This document shows positions 36,985 to 45,083 of a stretch of DNA of 64,000 nucleotides, piece after piece; the first letter of the stretch is position 1, and the number at the start of each line of letters is the position of its first letter. The stretch is taken from assembly GCF_004216905.1 (NCBI RefSeq), contig NZ_SGXJ01000004.1:496001-560000 (forward strand). Reading direction: 5' to 3'. Source of the stretch: Kribbella sp. VKM Ac-2569. Lineage in GTDB: Bacteria; Actinomycetota; Actinomycetes; Propionibacteriales; Kribbellaceae. Below the pieces are notes generated by a model. The model searched no databases and was not told the DNA's origin. It worked only from the letters and a program-made list of their open reading frames with translations. The position numbers were made by a program, and so were the translations under genes.

Positions 36985-37740
36985 TCAGTACCGGAGTTCG
37001 GTCAGTCCGCGGTAGCTGCGCTCGGCCGAGTGCCAGGCGTCCGTGGGCTTGTCGTGCTCGACCAGGTACTGCTCCACGCCACCCGACTCGGCGTGCGCGA
37101 ACATCGCGCCGAAGTCGAGTTTCCCGGCTCCGACGTCCTCCCAGGACCCGTCCTCGGCCATGTCCTTGACGTGCAGCGCCGGGAACCGGCCCGGGTGCTC
37201 CTGGAACAGCTTCGCCGGGTCGTGCCCGCCGTCGACCGCCCAGTACAGGTCCAGCTCGAACCCGAGCAGCTCCGGGTCCACGTCCAGCAGGATGTCGTAC
37301 AGCACCTGCCCGTCGACCTCGTCGAAGTCCCGGCCGTGATTGTGGAACAGCAGCTTCAGCCCGGCGTCCTGCGCCACCTTCCCGGCCTCGGTGAACGCGG
37401 CCGCGGCGGTCTTGAAGCCCTCGACCGAGTGCAGTTCGGAAGGAATCGACGGTACGACGGCCCACTGCGCCCCGAGCGTCTGTACGTCGGCCAGCGCGCC
37501 GGCCCAGTCGTCGCTCATCCGCGCGTATCCGACATGCTCCAGCACGATCGACAGCCCGGCGTCGTCCGCGAACCCACGGATCTCCGCCGCGCTGTGGTCG
37601 AACCGCCCACTCACGCCCACTGTGCGATACCCGATCCCGGCCAGCCGCTTCAGCGTCCCCGAATAGTCCTCGGCCAGCACGTCTCGCATCGTGTAGAGGT
37701 GCATCCCGATTCCGTCGGCAGGAATGGTCCGGTCAGTCAT
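36985..37740 (-). CDS. Sugar phosphate isomerase/epimerase-type TIM barrel
   Basis: 251 residues, AP-endonuclease-2-like TIM barrel. Possible metal ligands in IVLEHVGYARM, LLFHNHGRDFDEVDG (the HNH motif), FELDLYWAVDGGHDP and HVKDMAEDGSWEDVGAG. Last gene of the operon that begins with the cupin at 41625. The family covers keto-sugar isomerases, epimerases and dehydratases. Preceded by AAGGAG. Confidence 0.85.
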   Translation of the reverse strand: MTDRTIPADGIGMHLYTMRDVLAEDYSGTLKRLAGIGYRTVGVSGRFDHSAAEIRGFADDAGLSIVLEHVGYARMSDDWAGALADVQTLGAQWAVVPSIPSELHSVEGFKTAAAAFTEAGKVAQDAGLKLLFHNHGRDFDEVDGQVLYDILLDVDPELLGFELDLYWAVDGGHDPAKLFQEHPGRFPALHVKDMAEDGSWEDVGAGKLDFGAMFAHAESGGVEQYLVEHDKPTDAWHSAERSYRGLTELRY

Positions 37741-37755
37741 ACAAACAGCTCCTTG

Positions 37756-38571
37756 TCAGAGAACGTGTTCCTGATACCTCGCCAGCGCCAGGTCGAAAAC
37801 CTCCTGCCCCGGCGCGTCCCACAGTTGCTGGTTGAAGATCTCGACCTCGATCGGCCCGTCGTACCCGGCCGCGTCGCAGGCCTCGCGCAGCCGGCGCAGC
37901 TCGATCGAACCGTCGCCCATCAGGCCGCGCCCGAGCAGCGTGTCCTCGGGCAGCGGGACCACCCAGTCGCTGACCTGGTACGACACGATCCGCTCGCCGG
38001 CCCGCTCGATCTGCCGGTACACGTCCGCGTCCCACCACAGGTGGTACGCGTCCACGATCACGCCGACCTGCGACGCCGGGAACTGCTCCGCCAGGTCGAG
38101 CGCACCGCCCAGCGACGACACCACGCACCGGTCCGAGCAGAACATCGGGTGCAGCGCCTCGACCGCCAGCGTGACGCCGCGTTCTTCGGCGTACGGCGCC
38201 AGCTCGGCGAGCCCGTCGCGCACCATGCCGCGGGCACCGTCGAGGTCACGTGACCCGGCCGGGAGTCCGCCGCTGACCAGCACGAGGACCGACGTACCGA
38301 CCGTCGCGGCCTCGTCGATCGCGCGCCGGTTGTCCTCGATCTTCGTCTTCCGTTCAGCCGGGTCGGTCGACGTGAAGAAGCCGCTGCGGCACAAGGAGGA
38401 GACCTTCAGACCCGCGTCCGCGACCAGACGAGCCGCCTTGTCGACGCCGTACTCCTGGATCGGCTCGCGCCACAGCCCGATCCACTCCAGACCGGCCTTC
38501 GCGCTCGCCCCGACGACGTCCTCGAGCGGCCAGTACTTCGTGGTCGCCTGGTTGAGGCTGTACCTGTTCAC
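37756..38571 (-). CDS. Sugar phosphate isomerase/epimerase-type TIM barrel
   Basis: 271 residues from GTG 38571, overlapping the DUF993 gene stop as GTGA. Same superfamily as its neighbour but a different subfamily: LEWIGLWREPIQEYGV, LAVEALHPMFCSDRC, VGVIVDAYHLWWDAD and DGPIEVEIFNQQLWD. The E...D...H...E pattern is that of metal-dependent isomerases and epimerases. Two such enzymes in one operon imply two steps on a keto-sugar. Confidence 0.87.
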   Translation of the reverse strand: MNRYSLNQATTKYWPLEDVVGASAKAGLEWIGLWREPIQEYGVDKAARLVADAGLKVSSLCRSGFFTSTDPAERKTKIEDNRRAIDEAATVGTSVLVLVSGGLPAGSRDLDGARGMVRDGLAELAPYAEERGVTLAVEALHPMFCSDRCVVSSLGGALDLAEQFPASQVGVIVDAYHLWWDADVYRQIERAGERIVSYQVSDWVVPLPEDTLLGRGLMGDGSIELRRLREACDAAGYDGPIEVEIFNQQLWDAPGQEVFDLALARYQEHVL

Positions 38572-39719
38572 GCGTCGATCCCGCTCACGCGCAACAGCTG
38601 CCGGAACCGGTCGACGGCCAGCTCGGGATTCGTCAGTACGCCGGCCTGGTCCGCGAGCCGGAACGTGTCCGCGAGATGCGGCAGCGACCGTCCGGTCTGC
38701 AGGCCACCGACCATCGTGAACCCGGGCTGGAACCCGTTCAGCCAGGCCAGGAAGGCGATGCCGGTCTTGTAGTAGTACGTCGGCGCGGAGAAGATCTGGC
38801 GGGCCAGCGGGACCGTCGGCGCGAACACCTTCTCGTACGTCGCCAGGTCACCGTCGTCCAGCGCCTTGAGAGCAGCCGCTGCTGCCGGAGCGATCGCGGC
38901 GAAGATCCCGAGGAGCGCGTCGCTGTGCCGCTCACCGTCGCCGTGGATCAGTTCGGGGTAGTTGAAGTCGTCCCCGGTGTAGAGCCGGACGCCCTGGGGG
39001 AGGCGGTTGCGCAGGGCAACTTCATTCGAGGCGTCGAGGAGCGAGATCTTGATGCCGTCGACCTTTGACACGTTGTCGTTGATCAGCTCGACGACGGTGT
39101 CCGCGGCCGCGTCCACCGAGGTGCTTCCCCAGTAGCCTTCGAGCGCGGGGTCGAACATCGAGCCCAGCCAGTGCAGGATGACCGGTCGGGTCGACTGCGT
39201 GAGCAGGCGGTCATACACCTTCCGATAGTCGTCGGGGGACTCCGCCGCGGCGCACAACGCCCGGCTGGCCATCATGATCGGCTGCGCGCCAACCTCCTCG
39301 GCGACAGCGAGCTGCTCCTCGTAGGCGGCGACGACCGCGTCGAGGGGATGGGTGCCGCCGATGACGAGTTGGTCTGTGCCCACGCCGACCGCGATGCGGC
39401 CGTCGGGGGCTTCTGCGGCTGAGCGGCGGATCAGTTCCTGCGTCGCGGGCCAGTCGAGCCCCATCCCGCGTTGCGCGGTGTCCATCGCCTCCGCGACCGA
39501 CAGCCCGAGCGACCACAGGTGCCGCCGGAACTCCAGCGTGTGCTCCCAGTCGATCACCGCGGGCGCGCCTGGCGAGTTGTCACCCAAGGGGTCGGCGACA
39601 ACATGCGCCGCGGCGAACGCCAGCCGACTCGAAGCCGGTGAATAGGTGCCCTGAGCAACCGGCTGACCAACGAGACGATACGTCTCCAGTCCGTCGGCAG
39701 CAGGAAGATCGATCTCCAT
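38568..39719 (-). CDS. DUF993 protein, dihydrodipicolinate-synthase-like aldolase fold
   Basis: 383 residues from ATG 39719, which shares a base with the preceding stop (TGATG). DUF993 family of the DHDPS/NAL-type TIM barrel. KVDGIKISLLDASN carries a lysine in the position of the Schiff-base Lys of class I aldolases. RLYTGDDFNYPELIHGDG and RQIFSAPTYYYKTGIAFLAWLNG are family blocks. A retro-aldol or dehydration step on an oxidised sugar is plausible; no member's reaction is known to me. Confidence 0.85.
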   Translation of the reverse strand: MEIDLPAADGLETYRLVGQPVAQGTYSPASSRLAFAAAHVVADPLGDNSPGAPAVIDWEHTLEFRRHLWSLGLSVAEAMDTAQRGMGLDWPATQELIRRSAAEAPDGRIAVGVGTDQLVIGGTHPLDAVVAAYEEQLAVAEEVGAQPIMMASRALCAAAESPDDYRKVYDRLLTQSTRPVILHWLGSMFDPALEGYWGSTSVDAAADTVVELINDNVSKVDGIKISLLDASNEVALRNRLPQGVRLYTGDDFNYPELIHGDGERHSDALLGIFAAIAPAAAAALKALDDGDLATYEKVFAPTVPLARQIFSAPTYYYKTGIAFLAWLNGFQPGFTMVGGLQTGRSLPHLADTFRLADQAGVLTNPELAVDRFRQLLRVSGIDA

Positions 39720-40879
39720 CAGTTGGCCTTCAGGCTCAGCTCGGGGACCTCGAGCTTGCGGCCCTCGTGCCAGGACTTGAGGCCGAGCTCGGCCAGTTGG
39801 ACGCCCTTCGCGGCCTCGACGAAGTCCCAGGTGCACGGGGCGTCGTCGACCACGTGCCGCAGGAACATCTCCCACTGGACCTTGAACCCGTTGTCCATCG
39901 GCTCGTTGTCCGGCACCGTCGCCCACTGGTCGCGGAACTTCTCGGTGACCGGGAGATCCGGGTTCCACACCGGCTTCGGCGTCGCGGACCGGTGCTGGGC
40001 GCGGCAGTTCCGCAGGCCGGCGACCGCCGACCCCTCGGTCCCGTCGACGTGGAACTCGACCAGCTCGTCGCGGAACACCCGCGTGGCCCAGGACGAGTTC
40101 AGCTGCGCGACGATCCCGCCCTCGAGCTCGAACACGCCGTACGCCGCATCGTCTGCAGTGGCGGCGTAGTTGTCACCGTTCTCGTCGACCCGGGTCGGGA
40201 TGTGCGTCGCGCCCTGGCAGTACACGGACCTGACCTCGCCGAACAGCTGGTCGAGCACGTACCGCCAGTGGCAGAACATGTCCAGGATGATGCCGCCGCC
40301 CTCTTCGGACTTGTAGTTCCAGGACGGCCGCTGCGCCTCCTGCCAGTCGCCCTCGAAGACCCAGTAGCCGAACTCGCCGCGGACCGAGAGGATCCGGCCG
40401 AAGAACCCGCCGTCGACCAGCCGCTTCAGCTTCCGCAGGCCCGGCAGCGACAGCTTGTCCATCACCACGCCGTTCTTCAGGCCGGAGTCGAGGACCAGCT
40501 TGGCCAGGTCGACGGCCGCGTCCAGGCTCTCGGCGATCGGCTTCTCGCAGTAGATCGCCTTGCCGGCCTCGACCGCGGCCCGGACGCCCTTCTCGCGCAG
40601 CTGGGTGAGCTGGGAGTCGAAGTAGATCTCCACGTCCGGCGCGGCCAGTGCCTCGGCCAGGTCGGTGGTGTACCGCTCCAGGCCGTACTGCTCGGCGATC
40701 CGGCGCAGCTTCAGCTCGTTGCGGCCCACCAGGATCGGCTCGGGGATGATCATCGTGCCGTCGGCAGCGGGGATTCCGCCCTGCTGCCGGATCGCCACGA
40801 TGGAGCGCTCGAGGTGCTGGCGCAGGCCCATCCGGCCGGTGACGCCGTTCATCACGATGCCGATGCGTCGCTCGTTCAC
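39719..40879 (-). CDS. Gfo/Idh/MocA-family oxidoreductase
   Basis: 386 residues from GTG 40879, overlapping the cupin stop as GTGA. N-terminal dinucleotide-binding region begins RRIGIVMNGVTGRMGLRQHL; the EKPIAES motif (IYCEKPIAESLD) with its catalytic Lys is present. The C-terminal domain has GGGIILDMFCHWRYVLDQLFG. Such enzymes oxidise a sugar or inositol hydroxyl, often at C3. Probably the first catabolic step of this operon. Confidence 0.9.
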   Translation of the reverse strand: MNERRIGIVMNGVTGRMGLRQHLERSIVAIRQQGGIPAADGTMIIPEPILVGRNELKLRRIAEQYGLERYTTDLAEALAAPDVEIYFDSQLTQLREKGVRAAVEAGKAIYCEKPIAESLDAAVDLAKLVLDSGLKNGVVMDKLSLPGLRKLKRLVDGGFFGRILSVRGEFGYWVFEGDWQEAQRPSWNYKSEEGGGIILDMFCHWRYVLDQLFGEVRSVYCQGATHIPTRVDENGDNYAATADDAAYGVFELEGGIVAQLNSSWATRVFRDELVEFHVDGTEGSAVAGLRNCRAQHRSATPKPVWNPDLPVTEKFRDQWATVPDNEPMDNGFKVQWEMFLRHVVDDAPCTWDFVEAAKGVQLAELGLKSWHEGRKLEVPELSLKAN

Positions 40880-41625
40880 AGTCTTGCCTCTCGCGCTTGA
40901 GTGTCATAAACGTCGAGTCGTCCACACATGCCGTGCCGGCCGAACTCGGTGGGGGTGGGGAGTTGGTGGACCTCGGCGGACTGCAGATGCGGTGCGGTGC
41001 CGGCCTCCAGCGCGTCCAGCGCGGCGCCGGTCTCGTCCGCGAGCCGGCGGGCGCCCTCTTCCCAGCGCTTCCGCCAGTCCGCGAGCTGCGGCTGCACGAG
41101 CTGGATCGCCGCCGCGAAGAAGTCGTCCAGCGCCGCGGGTCCTTCCGCTTCGTACCGTTCCCGCAGTACGGCGTACCCCTGCAGCGCGAGGTCGCGCCGG
41201 GCCATCGCGGACGTCGTACGGTCCTCGCCCTCGCCGGTGAGGGTGGTTGCGCGCAGGTAGGCCTCGCGGTCGGTGAGGTGCTCGGGCGGCAAGGTCAGGA
41301 CGGCGTCGCCGGCCTCGGGGAGTCCGGAGTTGGACATCAGCGTGAGGATCTGCAGAGCGCCGCCGTTGACCAGCCGGTGGATCGTGCCCGGGTCGAACCA
41401 GACCACGGTGCCGGCTTGTAGCGGCGTCTCGCTGTAACCCTTCGTGTTCAGGGTCTGTACGGCGCCGGTGCCGGCGACCACGTAGTACCCCTCGGAGCAG
41501 GCCAGGTGCACATGCGGAGTACCGCCGACCAGGCCGTCGGGAGCCTCGACGTCGTACACCGTCAGCTTCGAGATGCCGATACCGCCCGGCAGCGCCACGG
41601 CCGGTCCGGGCTCGAACTCACACAT
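40876..41625 (-). CDS. Cupin-domain protein
   Basis: 249 residues with GGAGG seven bases upstream. The cupin fold covers about 25-110, with metal-type motifs GGTPHVHLACSEGYYVVAG and VVWFDPGTIHRLVNGG. The C-terminal half is helical and of unknown role. It opens the operon directly behind two LacI-type operators. Cupins in sugar operons are often isomerases or sugar-binding proteins; no specific role can be assigned. Confidence 0.82.
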   Translation of the reverse strand: MCEFEPGPAVALPGGIGISKLTVYDVEAPDGLVGGTPHVHLACSEGYYVVAGTGAVQTLNTKGYSETPLQAGTVVWFDPGTIHRLVNGGALQILTLMSNSGLPEAGDAVLTLPPEHLTDREAYLRATTLTGEGEDRTTSAMARRDLALQGYAVLRERYEAEGPAALDDFFAAAIQLVQPQLADWRKRWEEGARRLADETGAALDALEAGTAPHLQSAEVHQLPTPTEFGRHGMCGRLDVYDTQAREARL

Positions 41626-41646
41626 GTACGCCTCCCTCCGAGCCTT

Positions 41647-41660
41647 GGAAAGGGCTTTCC
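41647..41660. promoter_or_regulatory. LacI-type operator, proximal
   Basis: GGAAAGGGCTTTCC has perfect 6-bp arms around GG and lies 22 bp upstream of the cupin start. The form matches LacI-family operators, with GGAAAG half-sites. No LacI gene is in the window. Confidence 0.65.
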
Positions 41661-41713
41661 GCAGCTTGTGACCGTAACCATAGGTGGGCGAAAACCTCCC
41701 GTCAACCTGTAAC

Positions 41714-41727
41714 GGAAAGCGATCTCC
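41714..41727. promoter_or_regulatory. LacI-type operator, distal
   Basis: GGAAAGCGATCTCC carries the same GGAAAG half-site as the proximal site and an imperfect second half. It is 67 bp, six to seven helical turns, from the proximal site. That spacing would allow one regulator to bind both. Confidence 0.45.
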
Positions 41728-41825
41728 AACACCCCGGTGGAACGGCTGTGAGGTTGGCTACGTCGTAGCCCGTCAACAAGACATACGCCCTCCGGCCACG
41801 GTGCCGGACTCTTGCGGAGGTGGTC

Positions 41826-42680
41826 ATGGCCCAAAGGATCAGTAGACGGCAGGCTCTGTTGCTCGGGGGTGGTGCGCTGGCCGGCGCGGCTACGCTCGGT
41901 TCGGTGGCCGCGGCCCAATCGGCATCAGCGGCCCGGCCGGCGGAAGCAGCGTCGGGAGCTGCGGCGGGGACGGGATGGTTCCGGCTGCCGGTCATCACGG
42001 CCAACATCGGACGCAAGCACCTCGACGCTCGGGAGGCGGCGATCCGGGCGGTCCGTGGTGGCGACCCGGGCAACCGGCCGTTCGTCGGCTGGCAGGAGAT
42101 CGGTGAGGGCGACTCGGGTGAGGTGCCGATGATCACGCGGTACTTCGGGGGCAAGTACCGGAACGCGTTCCTGCGCGACCCCAAGTCCTTCCGGGTCCCG
42201 ATCTCGGTCCCGGAGCCGTGGAAGATCGTGAACTCGAAGCAGACGTTCGTCCACGGCGGTATCGCCAACGTGACTCCGCCGCGCTTCATCAACGAGGTGG
42301 TCGTCGAGCACACCGCGCACCCGGGCCTGAAGTTCGCCCTGATCAACTCGCACTACATCGCGGGCGCCTACAACGGCGACAACAACCCGAACCTCCGCGA
42401 CGAGTGGGAGCTGCACAAGAAGCTCCACCGCGAGCGCGTGATGGCCCACCACAACAACGGTCACCTGGTGATCTGGACCGCGGACACCAACAATCCCGGC
42501 TACGACCAGGCGACCGGCCAGGAGGCCGAGCACAAGGTGTTTGCCCACGGCATCGACCGGATCAACTGGCTGCCCGGCGACGGTACGGTTCGTCTCGATC
42601 TCGTCGGGACCAAGGCGATCCCGATGAGCGTCGACGGCCATGACGCCCGGCTGGCTGTGTTCCGGATCAAGCTGGCCTGA
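41826..42680 (+). CDS. Tat-exported endonuclease/exonuclease/phosphatase-like protein
   Basis: 284 residues from ATG 41826, chosen because CGGAGG lies five bases upstream; GTG 41820 overlaps that site. Tat signal at residues 5-38: RISRRQALLLGGGALAGAA and an Ala-rich cleavage region. The rest follows the EEP fold: ITANIGRKH, FVGWQEIGEGD (catalytic Glu), INSHY, WTADTNNPG (D-x-N) and DGHDARL. Members cleave phosphodiesters in nucleic acids or lipids. The substrate is unknown and similarity is partial. It overlaps the convergent kinase by 14 bp. Confidence 0.75.
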   Translation: MAQRISRRQALLLGGGALAGAATLGSVAAAQSASAARPAEAASGAAAGTGWFRLPVITANIGRKHLDAREAAIRAVRGGDPGNRPFVGWQEIGEGDSGEVPMITRYFGGKYRNAFLRDPKSFRVPISVPEPWKIVNSKQTFVHGGIANVTPPRFINEVVVEHTAHPGLKFALINSHYIAGAYNGDNNPNLRDEWELHKKLHRERVMAHHNNGHLVIWTADTNNPGYDQATGQEAEHKVFAHGIDRINWLPGDGTVRLDLVGTKAIPMSVDGHDARLAVFRIKLA

Positions 42681-44073
42681 CGCGCACCGAGGCGACCGCC
42701 TGGGCCCACTCGGCTCGACGCCGGCCACGATCGCCGGCGTCGGGACCGGGCTCGAACGTCCGGAAGGACCGCTTACCGGCCCAGCCGGTCGTCTCACCGA
42801 GCGTGGTCCACGCCAGCTCGGCCACCCCCAAAGCAGAAATCTCCGGTACGTCGGCAGCCTCGACCGGGTGTCCGAGCAGATCCGCCTGCGTCTGCATGAG
42901 CAGGCCGGAAACCGTCGCGCCGCCGTCCGCGCGGAGACTGCTGAGCGTGCCGGGAATGGTGTCCGTCATGTCGCAGATCTGGTGAGCGACCGCGTCAACC
43001 GCCGCCCGCGCGATGTGCGCCCGCGTGGTCGAGCTGCTCATCCCGGTCAACGCCGCCCGCGCTTCACGATCCCAGTGCGGCGCCCCGAGCCCCGCGAAGG
43101 CCGGCACCAGTACGACGCCCTCGGTCGAGGGGACTGTCGCCGCGAGTGCCGTCAATGCGCCAACATCTGGCAGTCCGAGGAGATCGGCCGTCCAGGCGAG
43201 CGCGGCCCCGGACGACACGATGTTCCCTTCCAGCGCGTACATCGGCCGATCGGTGAGCCAGGCGAGCGTGCACCCGCTCGGCACGAAGCCTGCGACCGGC
43301 GTCATCACCGACGAGCCGGTCCCGTACGTCGCCTTCGCCATCCCCGCTTGCGTGCAGCCCTGCCCGTACATCGCCGCATGTGAGTCCGCCAGCACAGCCA
43401 CGATCGGGATCCCGTCGGCCAGCCCTGGTACGCCGTTCGTGACTCCGAAGCCGGCGTTCGACGGCCGTACGTCGGGGAGCGCTGGGCGGGGCACGTTGAA
43501 TGCTTCGAGCAATTCCGTTGACCAGTCGAGCTCGACCGTGTCGTAGAGCAAGGTCCGGGAGGCGTTCCCGGCCTCGGTCAGGTGCTCCTGGCAACCAGTC
43601 AGCCGATGGATCAGCCAGGCGTCGACGGTGCCGACGTACGCGTCGGACCGGTCGAGGAGCCAGCGCATCTTGGGGGCGGAGAACATCGCGTCCACGCGCA
43701 GTCCGGTTCGTCGGCGGACCAGGTCGTCGACGGTCGAGGGGAGTTGAGCGCACCACTCGGCGGTCCGTACGTCCTGCCAGCCGAGAACGGGTCCGACTGG
43801 TTCGCCCGACCGGGTCCAGCCCACGACGGACTCCCGTTGGGTGGAAAGCGCCAGCCCCACGACGTCGACCGCGGTGGACGACGAAGTGCAGGCGGCGATT
43901 GCGGTGAGGACGCTCTGCCAGAGATCGCTCGCGTCCTGTTCGACCCAGCCCGGGCGTGGCGTGGACAAGCCGACCGGGGCGGAGGCGGTGGCGAGGACGT
44001 GGCCGGCGGCGGTGACCAAGGCGGCTTTGGAGTTGGTCGTGCCCTGGTCGACCGCGAGTACCGCCTGGACCAT
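42667..44073 (-). CDS. FGGY-family carbohydrate kinase
   Basis: 468 residues from ATG 44073 with GGAGG five bases upstream. FGGY N-domain VLAVDQGTTNSKAALV and LGWQDVRTAEWC; C-domain ATYGTGSSVMTP, PAFAGLGAPHWDREARAAL and RADGGATVSGLLMQTQAD. Glycerol- and xylulokinase-like, about 30 residues shorter than GlpK. Divergent from an operon with importer, isomerase and transketolase, so it probably phosphorylates the ketose made there, such as D-apulose or a ketopentose. Confidence 0.88.
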   Translation of the reverse strand: MVQAVLAVDQGTTNSKAALVTAAGHVLATASAPVGLSTPRPGWVEQDASDLWQSVLTAIAACTSSSTAVDVVGLALSTQRESVVGWTRSGEPVGPVLGWQDVRTAEWCAQLPSTVDDLVRRRTGLRVDAMFSAPKMRWLLDRSDAYVGTVDAWLIHRLTGCQEHLTEAGNASRTLLYDTVELDWSTELLEAFNVPRPALPDVRPSNAGFGVTNGVPGLADGIPIVAVLADSHAAMYGQGCTQAGMAKATYGTGSSVMTPVAGFVPSGCTLAWLTDRPMYALEGNIVSSGAALAWTADLLGLPDVGALTALAATVPSTEGVVLVPAFAGLGAPHWDREARAALTGMSSSTTRAHIARAAVDAVAHQICDMTDTIPGTLSSLRADGGATVSGLLMQTQADLLGHPVEAADVPEISALGVAELAWTTLGETTGWAGKRSFRTFEPGPDAGDRGRRRAEWAQAVASVRVRPA

Positions 44074-44153
44074 CGCCCCTCCAAGTTTCAACTGAGCTCT
44101 TGACGTGACTCTAGCCGCGTGGTGACACTCATGGCGACAGGCTATGCACTACT

Positions 44154-44165
44154 GAATATCTATTC
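44154..44165. promoter_or_regulatory. AT-rich palindrome between the kinase and the importer operon
   Basis: GAATATCTATTC has perfect 5-bp arms around TC. It lies 24 bp upstream of the GTG at 44190, inside the only AT-rich stretch of the divergent promoter region 44074-44189. It could be an operator or overlap the -10 box. Confidence 0.35.
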
Positions 44166-44189
44166 GCAATCAGAGCCGGAGGAGACCGC

Positions 44190-45083
44190 GTGAGGCCGAG
44201 TAGACGCCGGGTGATCATCAACACCGATGCCAAGAACGAGGCGGACGACCAGTTCGCGATCGTGCACGGGCTGCTGTCGCCGACCTTCGACGTCCGCGGC
44301 CTGATCCCCGCGCACTTCGGCACCTGGCGGTCGGACCGCAGCATGGAGGAGTCCCGCGAGGAGATCGACCTACTGCTGGACCTGATGGATCTGACCGGTC
44401 AGGTCACCGTCGCGAACGGCGCCGCCACCGGCATCCCGGACGAGCAGACACCGCTCGACTCGCCCGGCGCGCGGCTGATCATCGAGGAGTCCAAGCTGGC
44501 CTCCGAAGGCGATCCGCTGTTCGTGTCGTTCCTCGGCCCGCTCACCGACATGGCGTCGGCGATCCTGCTCGACCCGGAGCTCGTGCACCGGAACGTGATC
44601 GTGGTCTGGATCGGCGGTCGCGGCTACAACGGCTACGCGGCCGACCACCGGATGGAGTTCAACCTGTCCAACGACATCCACGCCGCCAACGTGGTGTTCG
44701 GCTCCGGGATCACGGTCTGGCAGGTCCCGAGCGACGTCTATACGAAGGTCTCGGTCAGCTACGCGGAGCTCGAGGAGAAGATCGGCGACGCCGGTCCGCT
44801 GGGCAAGTACCTCATCGAGCAGCTGATCGAGTGGAACGCGACGTACCACGGCGAGCCGATCGAGTCCCGCTCCCTCGGCGACTCGCCTGCCATCTCCCTG
44901 ATGCTCTACCCGCACAGCGGCAACTTCCGGACCCGTCCGGCGCCGCGCTTCGGTGTCGACGGCTGGTACCTGCCGGGCACCGACAACCCCATCCAGGTCT
45001 GCGAGCAGGTCGACGTCCGCTTCCTGCTGGAGGACATGTTCGCCAAGATCCGCCGTTTTGCCCGTCAAAGGAGCGCTTCATGA
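44190..45083 (+). CDS. Nucleoside-hydrolase-like protein
   Basis: 297 residues from GTG 44190 with GGAGGAG upstream. Inosine-uridine hydrolase-like fold: VIINTDAKNEADDQFAIVHG replaces the canonical DTDPGxDDA calcium loop but keeps the D and DD positions. LFVSFLGPLTDMASAILLDP and MEFNLSNDIHAANVVFGSG follow. Canonical members cleave N-ribosides. Here it leads a sugar-import and pentose-type operon, so the substrate may be another furanoside. Its stop overlaps the binding-protein start (ATGA). Confidence 0.85.
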   Translation: MRPSRRRVIINTDAKNEADDQFAIVHGLLSPTFDVRGLIPAHFGTWRSDRSMEESREEIDLLLDLMDLTGQVTVANGAATGIPDEQTPLDSPGARLIIEESKLASEGDPLFVSFLGPLTDMASAILLDPELVHRNVIVVWIGGRGYNGYAADHRMEFNLSNDIHAANVVFGSGITVWQVPSDVYTKVSVSYAELEEKIGDAGPLGKYLIEQLIEWNATYHGEPIESRSLGDSPAISLMLYPHSGNFRTRPAPRFGVDGWYLPGTDNPIQVCEQVDVRFLLEDMFAKIRRFARQRSAS

